From the IMG/VR virus record IMGVR_UViG_3300044638_003291, positions 1 to 28,779 of that record: a stretch of DNA of 28,779 nucleotides; one strand, given 5' to 3'. Position numbers and translations under genes: made by a program. How positions within the stretch are numbered: position 1 is the first letter of the stretch; each line of letters opens with the position of its first letter. This DNA is from a virus. The notes beneath the pieces were generated by a model. That model searched no databases. It was not told the origin of the DNA and worked only from the letters and a program-made list of their open reading frames with translations. Of this stretch, positions 14,201-21,767 are shown in pieces.

Positions 14201-14757
14201 ATTCTGGTGTGCCAAATAATATTAGTACTCTTGGATACGTTACAACAGGAACCTGGGCAGCTACCCCAATTGATAAAGACTATATTGATGTTGAAATAGC
14301 CAGAACAAACGATCCAGTATTTACTGGTCATGTTACAGTTCCGTCCCCTACAGATGATACCGATGCAGCGAACAAAGAATATGTAGACGATTTAATTTTT
14401 GCCAGTTTGCCATACCTTCCAGACATTATTCCACTGGATGACTTGAGGTATGAGTTTAACGATATGGATTCTAGATTTGTTCCAAAATTCCAAGGAGAGC
14501 AAGTTGCAATCAATAACCCACTTAGACTTTTAGTAACAATAAATGGTATAATTCAAACAGTGGACTTTCCAGAATATGTCTGGCAATCTATGCTACCAAG
14601 AGAAGGCTTCATGGTAGATAACGATGGCTACATAGCATTTTCCGAAGTCCCACCAGTAGGATCAACTTTTGATGCCAGGGTAATGCTTGGACCAAACGTA
14701 AATTCAATAAAGAAAGGATATCCATTCAAAGCAGTGGATATATTATTAGGAGCATAA
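11248..14757 (+). CDS. Large repetitive tail/fibre protein, 1169 aa
   Basis: The protein is Thr/Ser/Gly/Ala-rich with many short beta-strand-like repeats. Three copies of T-E-x-x-Y-L-x-G-V-T-S-x-I-Q-T-Q occur near residues 55, 375 and 481, two of them preceded by F-T-G-x-V-x-L-P-S-T-T-S-I-G. Further units have S-A-I-A-A-I-T-x-G-x-G-L-L-K and A-T-T-V-N-L/F-A-G-A, T-I-N-I-G-T. These are typical of trimeric phage fibres. Near residues 842-960 there is a separate domain with G-Q-R-V-L-I-K-D-Q-T and H-N-G-I-Y-V-V, common in phage fibres. The last 100 residues (P-Y-L-P-D-I-I-P-L-D-D ... F-D-A-R-V) look like a folded cap or attachment domain. It is probably a host-binding fibre or shaft. The start matches a leaderless promoter. 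Confidence 0.85.
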   Translation: MASKKFLNPINLLNLASDPSSANEGDVYYNTVDDVIKVYANGAWTGNQKVVANVTDTEIGYLDGVTSAIQTQIDGKISASSSDTLTNKIINLGTGITSIAGYDDISGFFGQNNIAIYGAGVDRGGRINISSLGVITITNPGIGYTNGLVTTSGGTRLIITVGGNVLTGTLAEFNNSLTDANFATLTGTETLSNKTLTTPTINGPEITATGGTPRIHGIYLPEAHFITFEGATTNEFETVLTVADPTADRTITLPDATGTLAITTDLDNYQAIDPDLTAIAALTGTSGLLKKDATNSWSLDTTPYITSEAVAGLAPLASPEFTGTPLATTATAGDNSTKIATTAFVATSFATKDGPTFTGTVVLPSTTSIGDVSATEVGYLNGVTSAIQTQLDSKPTLTGGEISDAVIPDTIARVSDMSNATTGYIPISTKGVADGVASLDGGGKVPSTQLDLTTYATLSGPTFTGIVTLPSTTSIGNVTSTEIEYLDGVTSSIQTQLGTMLTSATAAATYLTIADGITAYQPKDLDLTNISALSTTGIVVRGTDSTYTTVTNNSSNWDTAYTDRNKWDGGSSGLDASSGRTSLGLVIGTDVQAYSSHLAGINTLGSGTGLLKNTAGTWSYDSSTYALSSSLSGYQPVDGDLSAIAAITSGVGLLKRLGPDSWTIDTNSYITGSSPTISTSLISGTSTFNLINATATTVNFAGAATTLIMGSTDAGASTTIRTPAIVTTSTSLDLFNTTATTVNLAGAVTTLTIGGTPTGSVTATLFGNATTTTKTINIGTGGASGSETNINIGSSTSGATGTVSVYPSTNFVGTVTVPTPTSSGHATTKSYVDALAAGINVKPQVVYVSQTNLNATYAAGTSDSSGGLGFGATLTGNVDGALILDGPEVEAGQRVLIKDQTDAKHNGIYVVTFAGDGDDPFILTRATNFNGNTSTNGLIKNGDYVFVTSGTNSANDSYVVSQGGTSTTPSGAIKIGTDNIIFAQYSGVPNNISTLGYVTTGTWAATPIDKDYIDVEIARTNDPVFTGHVTVPSPTDDTDAANKEYVDDLIFASLPYLPDIIPLDDLRYEFNDMDSRFVPKFQGEQVAINNPLRLLVTINGIIQTVDFPEYVWQSMLPREGFMVDNDGYIAFSEVPPVGSTFDARVMLGPNVNSIKKGYPFKAVDILLGA
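11410..12738 (+). repeat. Three spaced copies of a fibre coding repeat
   Basis: Units at 11410-11463, 12370-12420 and 12688-12738 encode T-E/D-x-x-x-Y-L-x-G-V-T-S-A/S-I-Q-T-Q. DNA identity is partial (for example GTAACCTCTGCTAT is shared by copies 1 and 2), while protein similarity is higher, so they are old or selected repeats. Copies 2 and 3 also share an upstream FTGxVxLPSTTSIG block. Confidence 0.8.
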
Positions 14758-14760
14758 AAA

Positions 14761-17697
14761 ATGGCTAGAAAAGTACTTCACGAGACGAATTATACATTCA
14801 CTCCGTCAACACGAACGATTGTAATCCCAGATCACATTCCAAGGGAGAGACTAGTTTTAATTACAAACGTAACTACTAATCAAGTCATTTATAACTTCTC
14901 TGACCCTAGTCTTAAGGCAACAAGCTATACCCCAGCTATTGACTCAAACAACGTAGCCACAACAACTGTTGTTCTTAATTACAACACAGCAGCAATGTCT
15001 GCTACAGATAAACTTCAAATCACAGTTGATGAGTATGCTGAAAGCTTCCAACCAGATGAAGCATACATGGATCCTGTTGGAAAGTTTAGAGTTTCCGAAC
15101 CTACTTCTTTAATTGATACCGATTTTGAATATGGAACTCAGCCAACCAAATGGGAAGTACTGAGCCTTACAAACAACAAGCCTTCAGCCTTTTATGATAT
15201 TCAAGTACCAATTGCACAGCCTTCTGGAGGAACAAACACTTTTGTTTCAATTACAGGAACTGGATCTTCTAGACTTGTAACAGTAGTAACTACTGCAGCC
15301 CACGGTCTTTCTGTTGGAGATAAGTTCTTCATTCAGGATACCTTGGATGTTAATGCAGACGGTTGGTATCTAGTAAGAAGCGTTTCTACAACAACAGTTT
15401 CTAATGATACTTTTACATACTATGCAAGAGCAAATGTTACTAACGGAAGCGTTCGTGATGCAACAAAGACATTTGCATACAAGGCTTACAATTACACAGG
15501 ATCAGAGATCCCACTTAGCACCTCATCTGGTGCTGCATTTACAGCTTCTAGCACAACAGTAACAGCAACAACTACAAATGCTCATGGTCTTAGCATCGGA
15601 GATTTGATTTATGTTTCTGGTACCTCGGCAGCTTCTTCCAATCCACCAAACGGTGCTTGGGAAGTAAAGACAACTCCAACAACAAATACATTCACCTTTG
15701 ATGTAATTGATGCCCCATCTGGTGCAATCACTGCTGTTGCGAAGTCCTTAACTGGTAGACCAGGAACACTATCTGTACACAGACCATTTGATGGTGGAGT
15801 GAAGTTTACAACTGGTTCTTCTGCTCCTGGATCAAAAATTATAAGACAGACAAGAAGATATTTTAGATACCAGTCAGGTAAGGGCATTCAGTTCTCAACT
15901 GGATCTATGATGAAGCCAGTATTCGCAGTTGATTTAATTTCTTCATCTAGCACAACCGTTACGGTAAAAACTAGATACGAACATTTCCTTGGAATTGGTG
16001 CACAGGTTACAGTAAGTGGTGCAGATCAAACAGCATACAATGGAACCTTTACAGTTACAGCAATTACTGGACCTAAAGAATTCCAGTACACAGCATCCTC
16101 AGTTCCATCTGCAACTCCAGCAACTGGATTCCCAATTACAGTCGCACCAGTATCGTGGTTCGGTGGTCAGACTAGAATCGGTATGTTTGATGAACAAAAC
16201 GGATTCTTCTTTGAATTTGATGGACAAACTTTATATGCAGTAAGACGTTCTAGTACAGATCAAATTTCTGGTATAGTTGCAGCAACACAAGGGTCTCCAA
16301 CTATTACAGGAACTGATACCAGATTCTCTGAACAGTTAAACCCAGGAGATAGAATCTCTATTAGAGGTGCAACCTATCAAGTTCAGTCTATTACAAGTAA
16401 TACTGAGCTTTATGTGTTCCCAGAATACCGTGGTCAGACCATTGCTTCTGGTGGAATCGTAAGCAAGATTGTTGACACCAAGGTTGCACAGTCTGATTGG
16501 AACATTGATAAGTTAGATGGAACTGGTCCGTCAGGTGTAACAGTTGATTTAGCTAAGATGCAGATGTTCTACCTTGACTATGCTTGGTATGGTGCAGGTG
16601 CAATTAGATTTGGATTTAAGGATGAGCGTGGAGAGGTTGTTTATTGCCATAGAATGACACACGCAAATGTTAAGACAGAAGCCTATATGCGTTCTGGAAA
16701 CCTTCCTTCTCGCTATGAGGCAGCAGCAGATGCACCAGTTACAAAACTTTCAGCAACGCTTTCAAATGTTGCTACTAGTATGTCAGTTGCAAGTACTGTA
16801 GGATTCCCATCAGCTGGAACTCTTGCAATTACAAAGGCTGGAAATACTGCACAAGAAATTGAGTATGTTTCTTACACAGGAAAAACTGCTACAACCTTTA
16901 CAGGTCTAACAAGAGCCCTAAGCAACGTAGTCATTAACCCAGTTTCTGGTGCCACTGGTGGTGGAAATGGAACCGCACAATCGTTTACATACTCCGCAAC
17001 GGCACCTGTAAGAGTAGATCTATACTCTAGACAATATGCTACTGGAACAAGTCACTGGGGCTCCTCAGTAATCATGGATGGTGGATATGATGATGATAAG
17101 TCATTCGTATTCCAGGCAGGTATGAAAAATGGTGTTGTTGTTCCAAGAAGCACAACAACCAGATCAGCTCTTATCAGCCTAAGACTTGCTCCGTCTGTAG
17201 ATAACGGAGTTGTTGGAGTTTTTGGAGAAAGAGAACTTATTAATAGAATGCAGTTAAGACTAAGACAAATGGATGTTCTAAGCTTGGTTGCTGGAACTGC
17301 TGGAAACCCAGGAGCATTCCTAGTAGAACTTGTCTTGAATCCAAGATTTAATACTGCAACTGGAAACACTTGGGAAAATGTTGGTGGATCAAGTTTGTCT
17401 CAAGTTTGCTACCATGCAGCAAATACAACCCTAGTTGGTGGAGAACCAATCTTCTCCTTCTTTGTATCTACTCAGTCTGGTGAAGCAAGTGTTGTTCAGC
17501 AAGATCTTGGTTTGGTTAGAGATTTAGGAAACTCAATTCTTGGTGGTGGTACAACAAATACCGCATCTACTACAGAACTTAACGTTTTCCCAGATGGACC
17601 AGATATTGTAACAATAGCAATCAGAAACCTTTCTGGTTCTGGTGTATCCAGTGCGACAATTAACGGAAGGCTTTCTTGGACTGAAGCCCAAGCATAG
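14761..17697 (+). CDS. Large virion tail/fibre protein with HGL-type repeats, 978 aa
   Basis: The protein starts three bases after the previous stop with GGAG upstream. Residues about 175-230, 262-320 and 395-450 carry related beta modules of the form V-T-x-x-x-x-H-G/F-L-x-I/V-G-x-x-x-x-V/I-x-G/D-T followed by G-x-y-x-V and an aromatic-rich strand, a very common repeat of phage tail proteins. Near residue 505-560, T-D-T-R-F-S-E-Q-L-N-P-G-D-R-I forms another known phage module, and near 660-720 S-V-A-S-T-V-G-F-P-S-A-G-T-L with E-I-E-Y-V-S-Y-T-G and L-T-R-A-L forms a third. The E-N-V-G-G-S-S-L-S region near the end lies in a folded C-terminal part. It is probably a structural tail or baseplate-fibre component. 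Confidence 0.82.
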   Translation: MARKVLHETNYTFTPSTRTIVIPDHIPRERLVLITNVTTNQVIYNFSDPSLKATSYTPAIDSNNVATTTVVLNYNTAAMSATDKLQITVDEYAESFQPDEAYMDPVGKFRVSEPTSLIDTDFEYGTQPTKWEVLSLTNNKPSAFYDIQVPIAQPSGGTNTFVSITGTGSSRLVTVVTTAAHGLSVGDKFFIQDTLDVNADGWYLVRSVSTTTVSNDTFTYYARANVTNGSVRDATKTFAYKAYNYTGSEIPLSTSSGAAFTASSTTVTATTTNAHGLSIGDLIYVSGTSAASSNPPNGAWEVKTTPTTNTFTFDVIDAPSGAITAVAKSLTGRPGTLSVHRPFDGGVKFTTGSSAPGSKIIRQTRRYFRYQSGKGIQFSTGSMMKPVFAVDLISSSSTTVTVKTRYEHFLGIGAQVTVSGADQTAYNGTFTVTAITGPKEFQYTASSVPSATPATGFPITVAPVSWFGGQTRIGMFDEQNGFFFEFDGQTLYAVRRSSTDQISGIVAATQGSPTITGTDTRFSEQLNPGDRISIRGATYQVQSITSNTELYVFPEYRGQTIASGGIVSKIVDTKVAQSDWNIDKLDGTGPSGVTVDLAKMQMFYLDYAWYGAGAIRFGFKDERGEVVYCHRMTHANVKTEAYMRSGNLPSRYEAAADAPVTKLSATLSNVATSMSVASTVGFPSAGTLAITKAGNTAQEIEYVSYTGKTATTFTGLTRALSNVVINPVSGATGGGNGTAQSFTYSATAPVRVDLYSRQYATGTSHWGSSVIMDGGYDDDKSFVFQAGMKNGVVVPRSTTTRSALISLRLAPSVDNGVVGVFGERELINRMQLRLRQMDVLSLVAGTAGNPGAFLVELVLNPRFNTATGNTWENVGGSSLSQVCYHAANTTLVGGEPIFSFFVSTQSGEASVVQQDLGLVRDLGNSILGGGTTNTASTTELNVFPDGPDIVTIAIRNLSGSGVSSATINGRLSWTEAQA

Positions 17698-17709
17698 TAG
17701 GAGGACAAC

Positions 17710-18387
17710 GTGGGACTTAATAAACTAAACCACCTTTACTCTACTGAGCCATTAACAGTAGATTCTTTACTAGCTAACAATGACGTAACCGTATTAGATG
17801 ACGTTAATGTATTCGGAGAAACCCTTGTTGATGGATTGCTTGGACAGCCAAACCAAGTACTTAAAGTTAATTCTGCTGGAACTACAATTGAATGGGCTAC
17901 CCTAGATGCTCTTCCATCACAGTCTTCAAATTCAGGTAAATACCTAACAACTGATGGAACCACTGCTTCATGGGCAACAATTACACTGAGCAACTATGCT
18001 CTTTTGGCTGCTCCATCTTTTACTGGAACAGTATATTCTGCTGGAAATGTTGTCTCACATATTGATACAAATGCTCCAACTCTAAATTCTGGAAACACTT
18101 ATAAGTATACGTTAGTTTTAGCAGATGACGGTAAGATGATTGAAATGAATACCACTACTGGAGTGGGCAACACCCTAGAAATCCCCTTAAACTCATCTGT
18201 AGCCTATCCAATAGGCACTCAAATATCAGTGCTTCAAACTGGTGCTGGACAAACAACAGTCTCTGGAGCAGTTGGTGTGACCGTAAACGCTACTCCTGGA
18301 GCTAAACTAAGAGCACAATGGTCTGCTGCAAGTTTAGTAAAAAGAGCCACCAATACTTGGGCTTTAATTGGAGATTTGACGGTATAA
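17710..18387 (+). CDS. Tail fibre-like structural protein, 225 aa
   Basis: GTG 17710 follows TAGGAGG (17698-17704). The N-terminal half has fibre-like motifs shared with the 1169-residue protein (L-L-A-A-P-S-F-T-G-T-V, preceded by L-T-T-D-G-T-T-A-S-W-A). The C-terminal half ends in G-T-Q-I-S-V-L-Q-T-G-A-G-Q, K-L-R-A-Q-W-S-A-A and N-T-W-A-L-I-G-D-L, a pattern I associate with the C-terminal domain of many phage tail proteins. It is probably a short fibre or a tip protein that assembles with its neighbours. Confidence 0.78.
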   Translation: MGLNKLNHLYSTEPLTVDSLLANNDVTVLDDVNVFGETLVDGLLGQPNQVLKVNSAGTTIEWATLDALPSQSSNSGKYLTTDGTTASWATITLSNYALLAAPSFTGTVYSAGNVVSHIDTNAPTLNSGNTYKYTLVLADDGKMIEMNTTTGVGNTLEIPLNSSVAYPIGTQISVLQTGAGQTTVSGAVGVTVNATPGAKLRAQWSAASLVKRATNTWALIGDLTV

Positions 18388-18390
18388 ACT

Positions 18391-19704
18391 ATGTTCCTGT
18401 TTAAAAATTTATCAACAATTGCATCATCAGTCCGTAATGTATTCGTAGATAATTTTAATAGATCTGATGATGGAACTTCTTTAGGAAAAGCAACGGACGG
18501 AAGTCGTTGGAATGCCCTTAGTGGAGTATTTACTATTTTTGGAAATAAAGCCAAAGCAACTTCTGCAGCCAGTACATACCCAATTGCATCTATTTCAATG
18601 CCAGACTCCCCCCTTGACCAAGACGTAGTTATTACTTTAAAAGGAACTACTCCTGGAACAGGTGCAGCCCTTTGGATTTCAGATAATAATAACTGGTGGG
18701 CAGTTGTAACAGGAATTGATAATGGAGAAAATTGCGACTGCGATATTTGTCAAGTCTGTAATGCAGGAAACTGTACCACTGGATACTGTTCCACTAATGG
18801 AAACTGTATTGCTGGAAATTGCCAAGCAGGTCAAACCCAAAATTACAATGCCGCATATGTCAACGCACCAGTTCCGTATGACGGCTGGTTTACGGGAAGT
18901 TATAACTTTGGATCTCCAGGGGGTTTCAACCCAACAACTGGAGGAAATCCAAATAACTATAACTGTAATGCTTGGAATACAGGAAACTGTAATTCTGGTT
19001 CTCCCTGTTCACAACTTGGCGAACCAGTTCAAACTGGTGGAGGAAACTGTAGGGCTTGGAAAAATACCAATCCAAATAGATTTTCTTGTCAAGCCTGGAA
19101 CACCAGAAACTTTTCTCGTCCCTGTGCAGCATGGCAATGTGATAGAACAGGAAACAGGTTCTGCAGATCATCAAGTGTTGCTAACTGGAATCCCGTTGGT
19201 GGGGGAAATGCAAAACCAAGAGTTGATCAAAACCCAATTTTTAATTCACCAGGAACCAATCCAGGCAACCCAGTTGCATCATCGCCAACTGGTGCGTTTA
19301 ATCCTTGTACTGGTGGTTACTGTTCTGGTGCATACAACTGTGCAGCATATACTTGCACCGCTTACTCATGCACAACTTTTAGCACTGTTAGTTGCAACTG
19401 CAGTACCTGTTTCCCAGCATATGTTAGAGTTATAAAGTCTGTTGCAGGAACTGTTTCGGAATTAACTAGGTGGGTAGTTTCTGCCCTTGGAACATCAACC
19501 GTAAACTCAATGCAAATAACTACAAGCGGTTCTGAGATAACAATTAAGCCTTATGCAAATGCAGACCTTACATCCCAAATTGGAAGCGATTTAGTATATA
19601 CTCCAGTAGGGGTTGCACTTACGTCATATTATGGTATAATTGTATCACCGTCCCCTACAAGCCAAGGGTATGAAATAGATGAAATTACTATTGAGAAGAT
19701 TTAA
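18391..19704 (+). CDS. LamG-like virion protein with a 24-Cys insert, 437 aa
   Basis: Residues about 18-112 (D-N-F-N-R-S-D-D-G-T-S-L-G, S-R-W-N-A-L-S-G-V-F, A-L-W-I-S-D-N-N-N-W-W-A-V-V-T-G) read like the first half of a concanavalin-type/LamG jelly roll, as in phage minor tail proteins. The second half seems to resume at about residue 342 (A-Y-V-R-V-I-K-S-V-A-G-T-V, then I-T-T-S-G-S-E-I-T-I-K). Between them, residues 115-340 are rich in Gly, Asn, Ser and Cys. All 24 cysteines of the protein lie here, many as N-C, C-x-A-W-N-T or C-x-A-Y-x-C units. The even number suggests disulfides on the virion surface or metal binding. Translation signals before ATG 18391 are weak. Probable role: receptor binding. 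Confidence 0.75.
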   Translation: MFLFKNLSTIASSVRNVFVDNFNRSDDGTSLGKATDGSRWNALSGVFTIFGNKAKATSAASTYPIASISMPDSPLDQDVVITLKGTTPGTGAALWISDNNNWWAVVTGIDNGENCDCDICQVCNAGNCTTGYCSTNGNCIAGNCQAGQTQNYNAAYVNAPVPYDGWFTGSYNFGSPGGFNPTTGGNPNNYNCNAWNTGNCNSGSPCSQLGEPVQTGGGNCRAWKNTNPNRFSCQAWNTRNFSRPCAAWQCDRTGNRFCRSSSVANWNPVGGGNAKPRVDQNPIFNSPGTNPGNPVASSPTGAFNPCTGGYCSGAYNCAAYTCTAYSCTTFSTVSCNCSTCFPAYVRVIKSVAGTVSELTRWVVSALGTSTVNSMQITTSGSEITIKPYANADLTSQIGSDLVYTPVGVALTSYYGIIVSPSPTSQGYEIDEITIEKI

Positions 19705-19714
19705 AGGATAAAAA

Positions 19715-19975
19715 ATGTTAGACGAAAAACCACCTGAGTTAAAACCACCCTACCCAGAAAAAGAACCTACTCCATTTTATGTGGCAACTATTGTAGACAA
19801 TATTGTTTATCAAGCTCAAAATCTTGATGGTCAACAAGCAGCTTTGCTTTTATCTCAGCCAACCTATGTTAGATACAATCCTGGAGAAGCTCAAATTGGT
19901 TGGAAGTATGACCCAGAAACAAAAACTTTTACAAGACCAGCCTACGATCCAGAAACTGACACGTTTTCTTACTAG
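19715..19975 (+). CDS. IGWxY fibre-associated protein, cassette A
   Basis: The 86-residue protein has an AAAGGAT site before ATG 19715. After a Pro/Glu-rich start, residues 20-75 show F-Y-V-A-T-I-V-D-N-I-V, A-A-L-L-L-S-Q-P-T-Y-V and I-G-W-K-Y-D-P-E-T-K-T-F-T-R-P. The same order occurs in the protein at 20681, and I-G-W-x-Y-x-x-x-x-F-x-x-P segments are common in small proteins beside phage fibre genes. Some of these are fibre assembly helpers or small fibre parts. It is paired with the DUF6065-like gene at 19992. Confidence 0.7.
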   Translation: MLDEKPPELKPPYPEKEPTPFYVATIVDNIVYQAQNLDGQQAALLLSQPTYVRYNPGEAQIGWKYDPETKTFTRPAYDPETDTFSY

Positions 19976-19991
19976 AGAGATTTAATAAAAA

Positions 19992-20681
19992 ATGAAATTT
20001 ATTCGCTTTACATGTGAAGATAAAACTTATCCCCTTAATGTACCTGTTCCTGCAAAAAAAATGATTCCGCAATGGTATAAAGATGGAGAAACTTTTTATG
20101 TAGAAAAAGGTAGCAGGGAAACCAGTGCTGGTTTAAAAACTTGTATGCCATTTTTAGATATTCTTACAGCAGGGTATTTTCTTGTAACCCCATTTGACAT
20201 TTATGTGGGAAAAAAAGAAGATGGGTCTCTGAGCATTGAGTGGAACTCTCCAGAGCCATGGAAAGATTTTGTAAATCAAAGACCGCAAGGATCTGGTGCA
20301 ACCATTCCAAGACCTGCAGGTCACAGAGACGAGCATTTTGTTTGGTCAAATAAATGGGGCTGGAAAACACCTAGAGGATATAGTACCATTGTTACTCACC
20401 CATTCAATAGATTTGATCTGCCATTTACAACAATGTCTGGGTTCATGGACTCAGATAAAATTTCAGTCAATGGGAACGTCCCATTCTTTTTAAAAGAAGG
20501 ATTCTATGGGTTGATTCCAGAGGGAACACCATATGCACAGGTCATTCCAGTAAAAAGAAAACTTTGGAAAATGATTCATAGTCCTGAAAATGTTGACATA
20601 GTTATACAACAATCTGCAAAAATTCATGGAGAAAAAGCATATTATAAGAAAAAAGCTTGGGTTAGAAAGGAATACAACTAA
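19992..20681 (+). CDS. DUF6065-like protein, copy 2 (cassette A)
   Basis: The 229-residue protein is clearly related to that at 21108. Shared blocks are K-T-C-M-P-F-L-D-I-L-T-A-G-Y-F-L-V-T-P-F-D-I near the start, G-W-K-T-P-R-G-Y-S-T in the middle, H-P-F-N-R-F-D-L-P-F and S-G-F-M-D-S-D, and near the end G-T-P-Y-A-Q-V-I-P-V-K-R. The W/P-rich pattern suggests a compact beta fold, but no catalytic residues can be named. It resembles the uncharacterised DUF6065-type family. The overlap of one base with the next IGWxY gene shows close coupling. Confidence 0.75.
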   Translation: MKFIRFTCEDKTYPLNVPVPAKKMIPQWYKDGETFYVEKGSRETSAGLKTCMPFLDILTAGYFLVTPFDIYVGKKEDGSLSIEWNSPEPWKDFVNQRPQGSGATIPRPAGHRDEHFVWSNKWGWKTPRGYSTIVTHPFNRFDLPFTTMSGFMDSDKISVNGNVPFFLKEGFYGLIPEGTPYAQVIPVKRKLWKMIHSPENVDIVIQQSAKIHGEKAYYKKKAWVRKEYN

Positions 20682-21106
20682 TGAGTAAACATAAAGACGG
20701 AGTTATAGTATTAAGTACAATAGATATTATTAGGGCTTGGTTTTCAAAAAGAAAAAGATTTGAAAATAAACAAGTACTGCTTAACAACCAGGTTCCTCCA
20801 GAACCATTTGGAGAAAAAATACTTACTATTGCTATTGTTTTAGACGAAGAAGTTCAGGAAATTATTCGTGCACAGTCTAACCTGGCATCGCTATTTCTGT
20901 CAAATCCATCATTTGTTGAAATTGATCCAAGTTGGAACACGGAAGATAAACCTTGGATTGGATGGAAATATGTTGGTGGAAGATTCTTTAAGCCACACGT
21001 TCTTGTTAGAGAAGGAGAGGCAAGTTGGGGAGCTGCAGATGGTTGCGGAGAGTGTGATGCTTGCTTATCAGGTGGAACACAGACACTTGTTAGTGAGGTA
21101 AAGTAG
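20681..21106 (+). CDS. IGWxY protein with CxxC tail, cassette B
   Basis: The 141-residue protein is a longer relative of that at 19715. Residues about 48-105 show L-T-I-A-I-V-L-D-E-E-V, A-S-L-F-L-S-N-P-S-F-V and I-G-W-K-Y-V-G-G-R-F-F-K-P. It has an added basic N-terminus (R-A-W-F-S-K-R-K-R) and a C-terminal C-G-E-C-D-A-C motif, not seen in cassette A, which could bind a metal. It starts one base into the stop of the previous gene, with AAAGGAAT upstream. Confidence 0.72.
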   Translation: MSKHKDGVIVLSTIDIIRAWFSKRKRFENKQVLLNNQVPPEPFGEKILTIAIVLDEEVQEIIRAQSNLASLFLSNPSFVEIDPSWNTEDKPWIGWKYVGGRFFKPHVLVREGEASWGAADGCGECDACLSGGTQTLVSEVK

Positions 21107-21107
21107 A

Positions 21108-21767
21108 ATGACTAATAAAATTACTTTTACTAGCGTTTATCCAGAGTTTCAATTACCTCATCCAATTCCAGCAAGTAAGGGAGTCCCAGAGTGGTGGAGA
21201 AAAGAGTCAAATGTTGGAGACAAGGTATTCACAATGAAAAGGTGTGTTCCGATCCTAGACTCTTTAACTGCTGGATATTTAATAACGCTTCCAGTAGATG
21301 TTCATAAAAAAAACGATGATGAACATTTCTGGGAACTACGTCACCCCTCTTTTGTTTCTGAGCACTACGCCCGTCAAACTGAAGCCTATCCGTTAGGTGA
21401 AGAGTGGAACCCTCAGCCATACAAATGGACAAACCCCTGGAAGATTCAAACACCAAAAGGATATAGTTGTTTGTTTGTACATCCACTAAACTCAGGAGAT
21501 AGTCCATTTCATTCTTTCTCTGGAATAGTGGATACAGATAAACATCCAGTTACAATTAACTTTCCATTTGTAATTAAAAAGGATTTTAATGGAACAATTC
21601 ATGCAGGAACACCTATTATTCAAGTCATCCCATTTAGAAGAGAAGCTTGGGAAAGTAAAATAATAGACGATAAAGAATTTATTGAGGATCGCAATTTTTA
21701 TAAAATGTTTAATCCTCCATATGCCATATACAAAAAAAATTGGTGGACAAAGAAAGAGTTTAGATAA
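21108..21767 (+). CDS. DUF6065-like protein, copy 3 (cassette B)
   Basis: The 219-residue protein parallels copy 2 block by block: R-C-V-P-I-L-D-S-L-T-A-G-Y-L-I-T-L-P-V-D-V, I-Q-T-P-K-G-Y-S, H-P-L-N-S-G-D-S-P-F, S-G-I-V-D-T-D, and A-G-T-P-I-I-Q-V-I-P-F-R-R-E-A-W. GAGGT lies just before ATG 21108. It overlaps the methyltransferase start by one base. Two related copies next to each other, each behind an IGWxY gene, indicate a duplication of the pair. The function is unknown. Confidence 0.75.
   Translation: MTNKITFTSVYPEFQLPHPIPASKGVPEWWRKESNVGDKVFTMKRCVPILDSLTAGYLITLPVDVHKKNDDEHFWELRHPSFVSEHYARQTEAYPLGEEWNPQPYKWTNPWKIQTPKGYSCLFVHPLNSGDSPFHSFSGIVDTDKHPVTINFPFVIKKDFNGTIHAGTPIIQVIPFRREAWESKIIDDKEFIEDRNFYKMFNPPYAIYKKNWWTKKEFR

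Noticed and set aside
18716-19435. A 239-codon open frame overlapping the Cys-rich gene in another + frame
   Set aside because: It lies entirely within the main frame's Cys/Asn/Gly-rich coding region, where codon bias removes stops from the shifted frame. Its product is low-complexity with no domain and has no ribosome-binding site.
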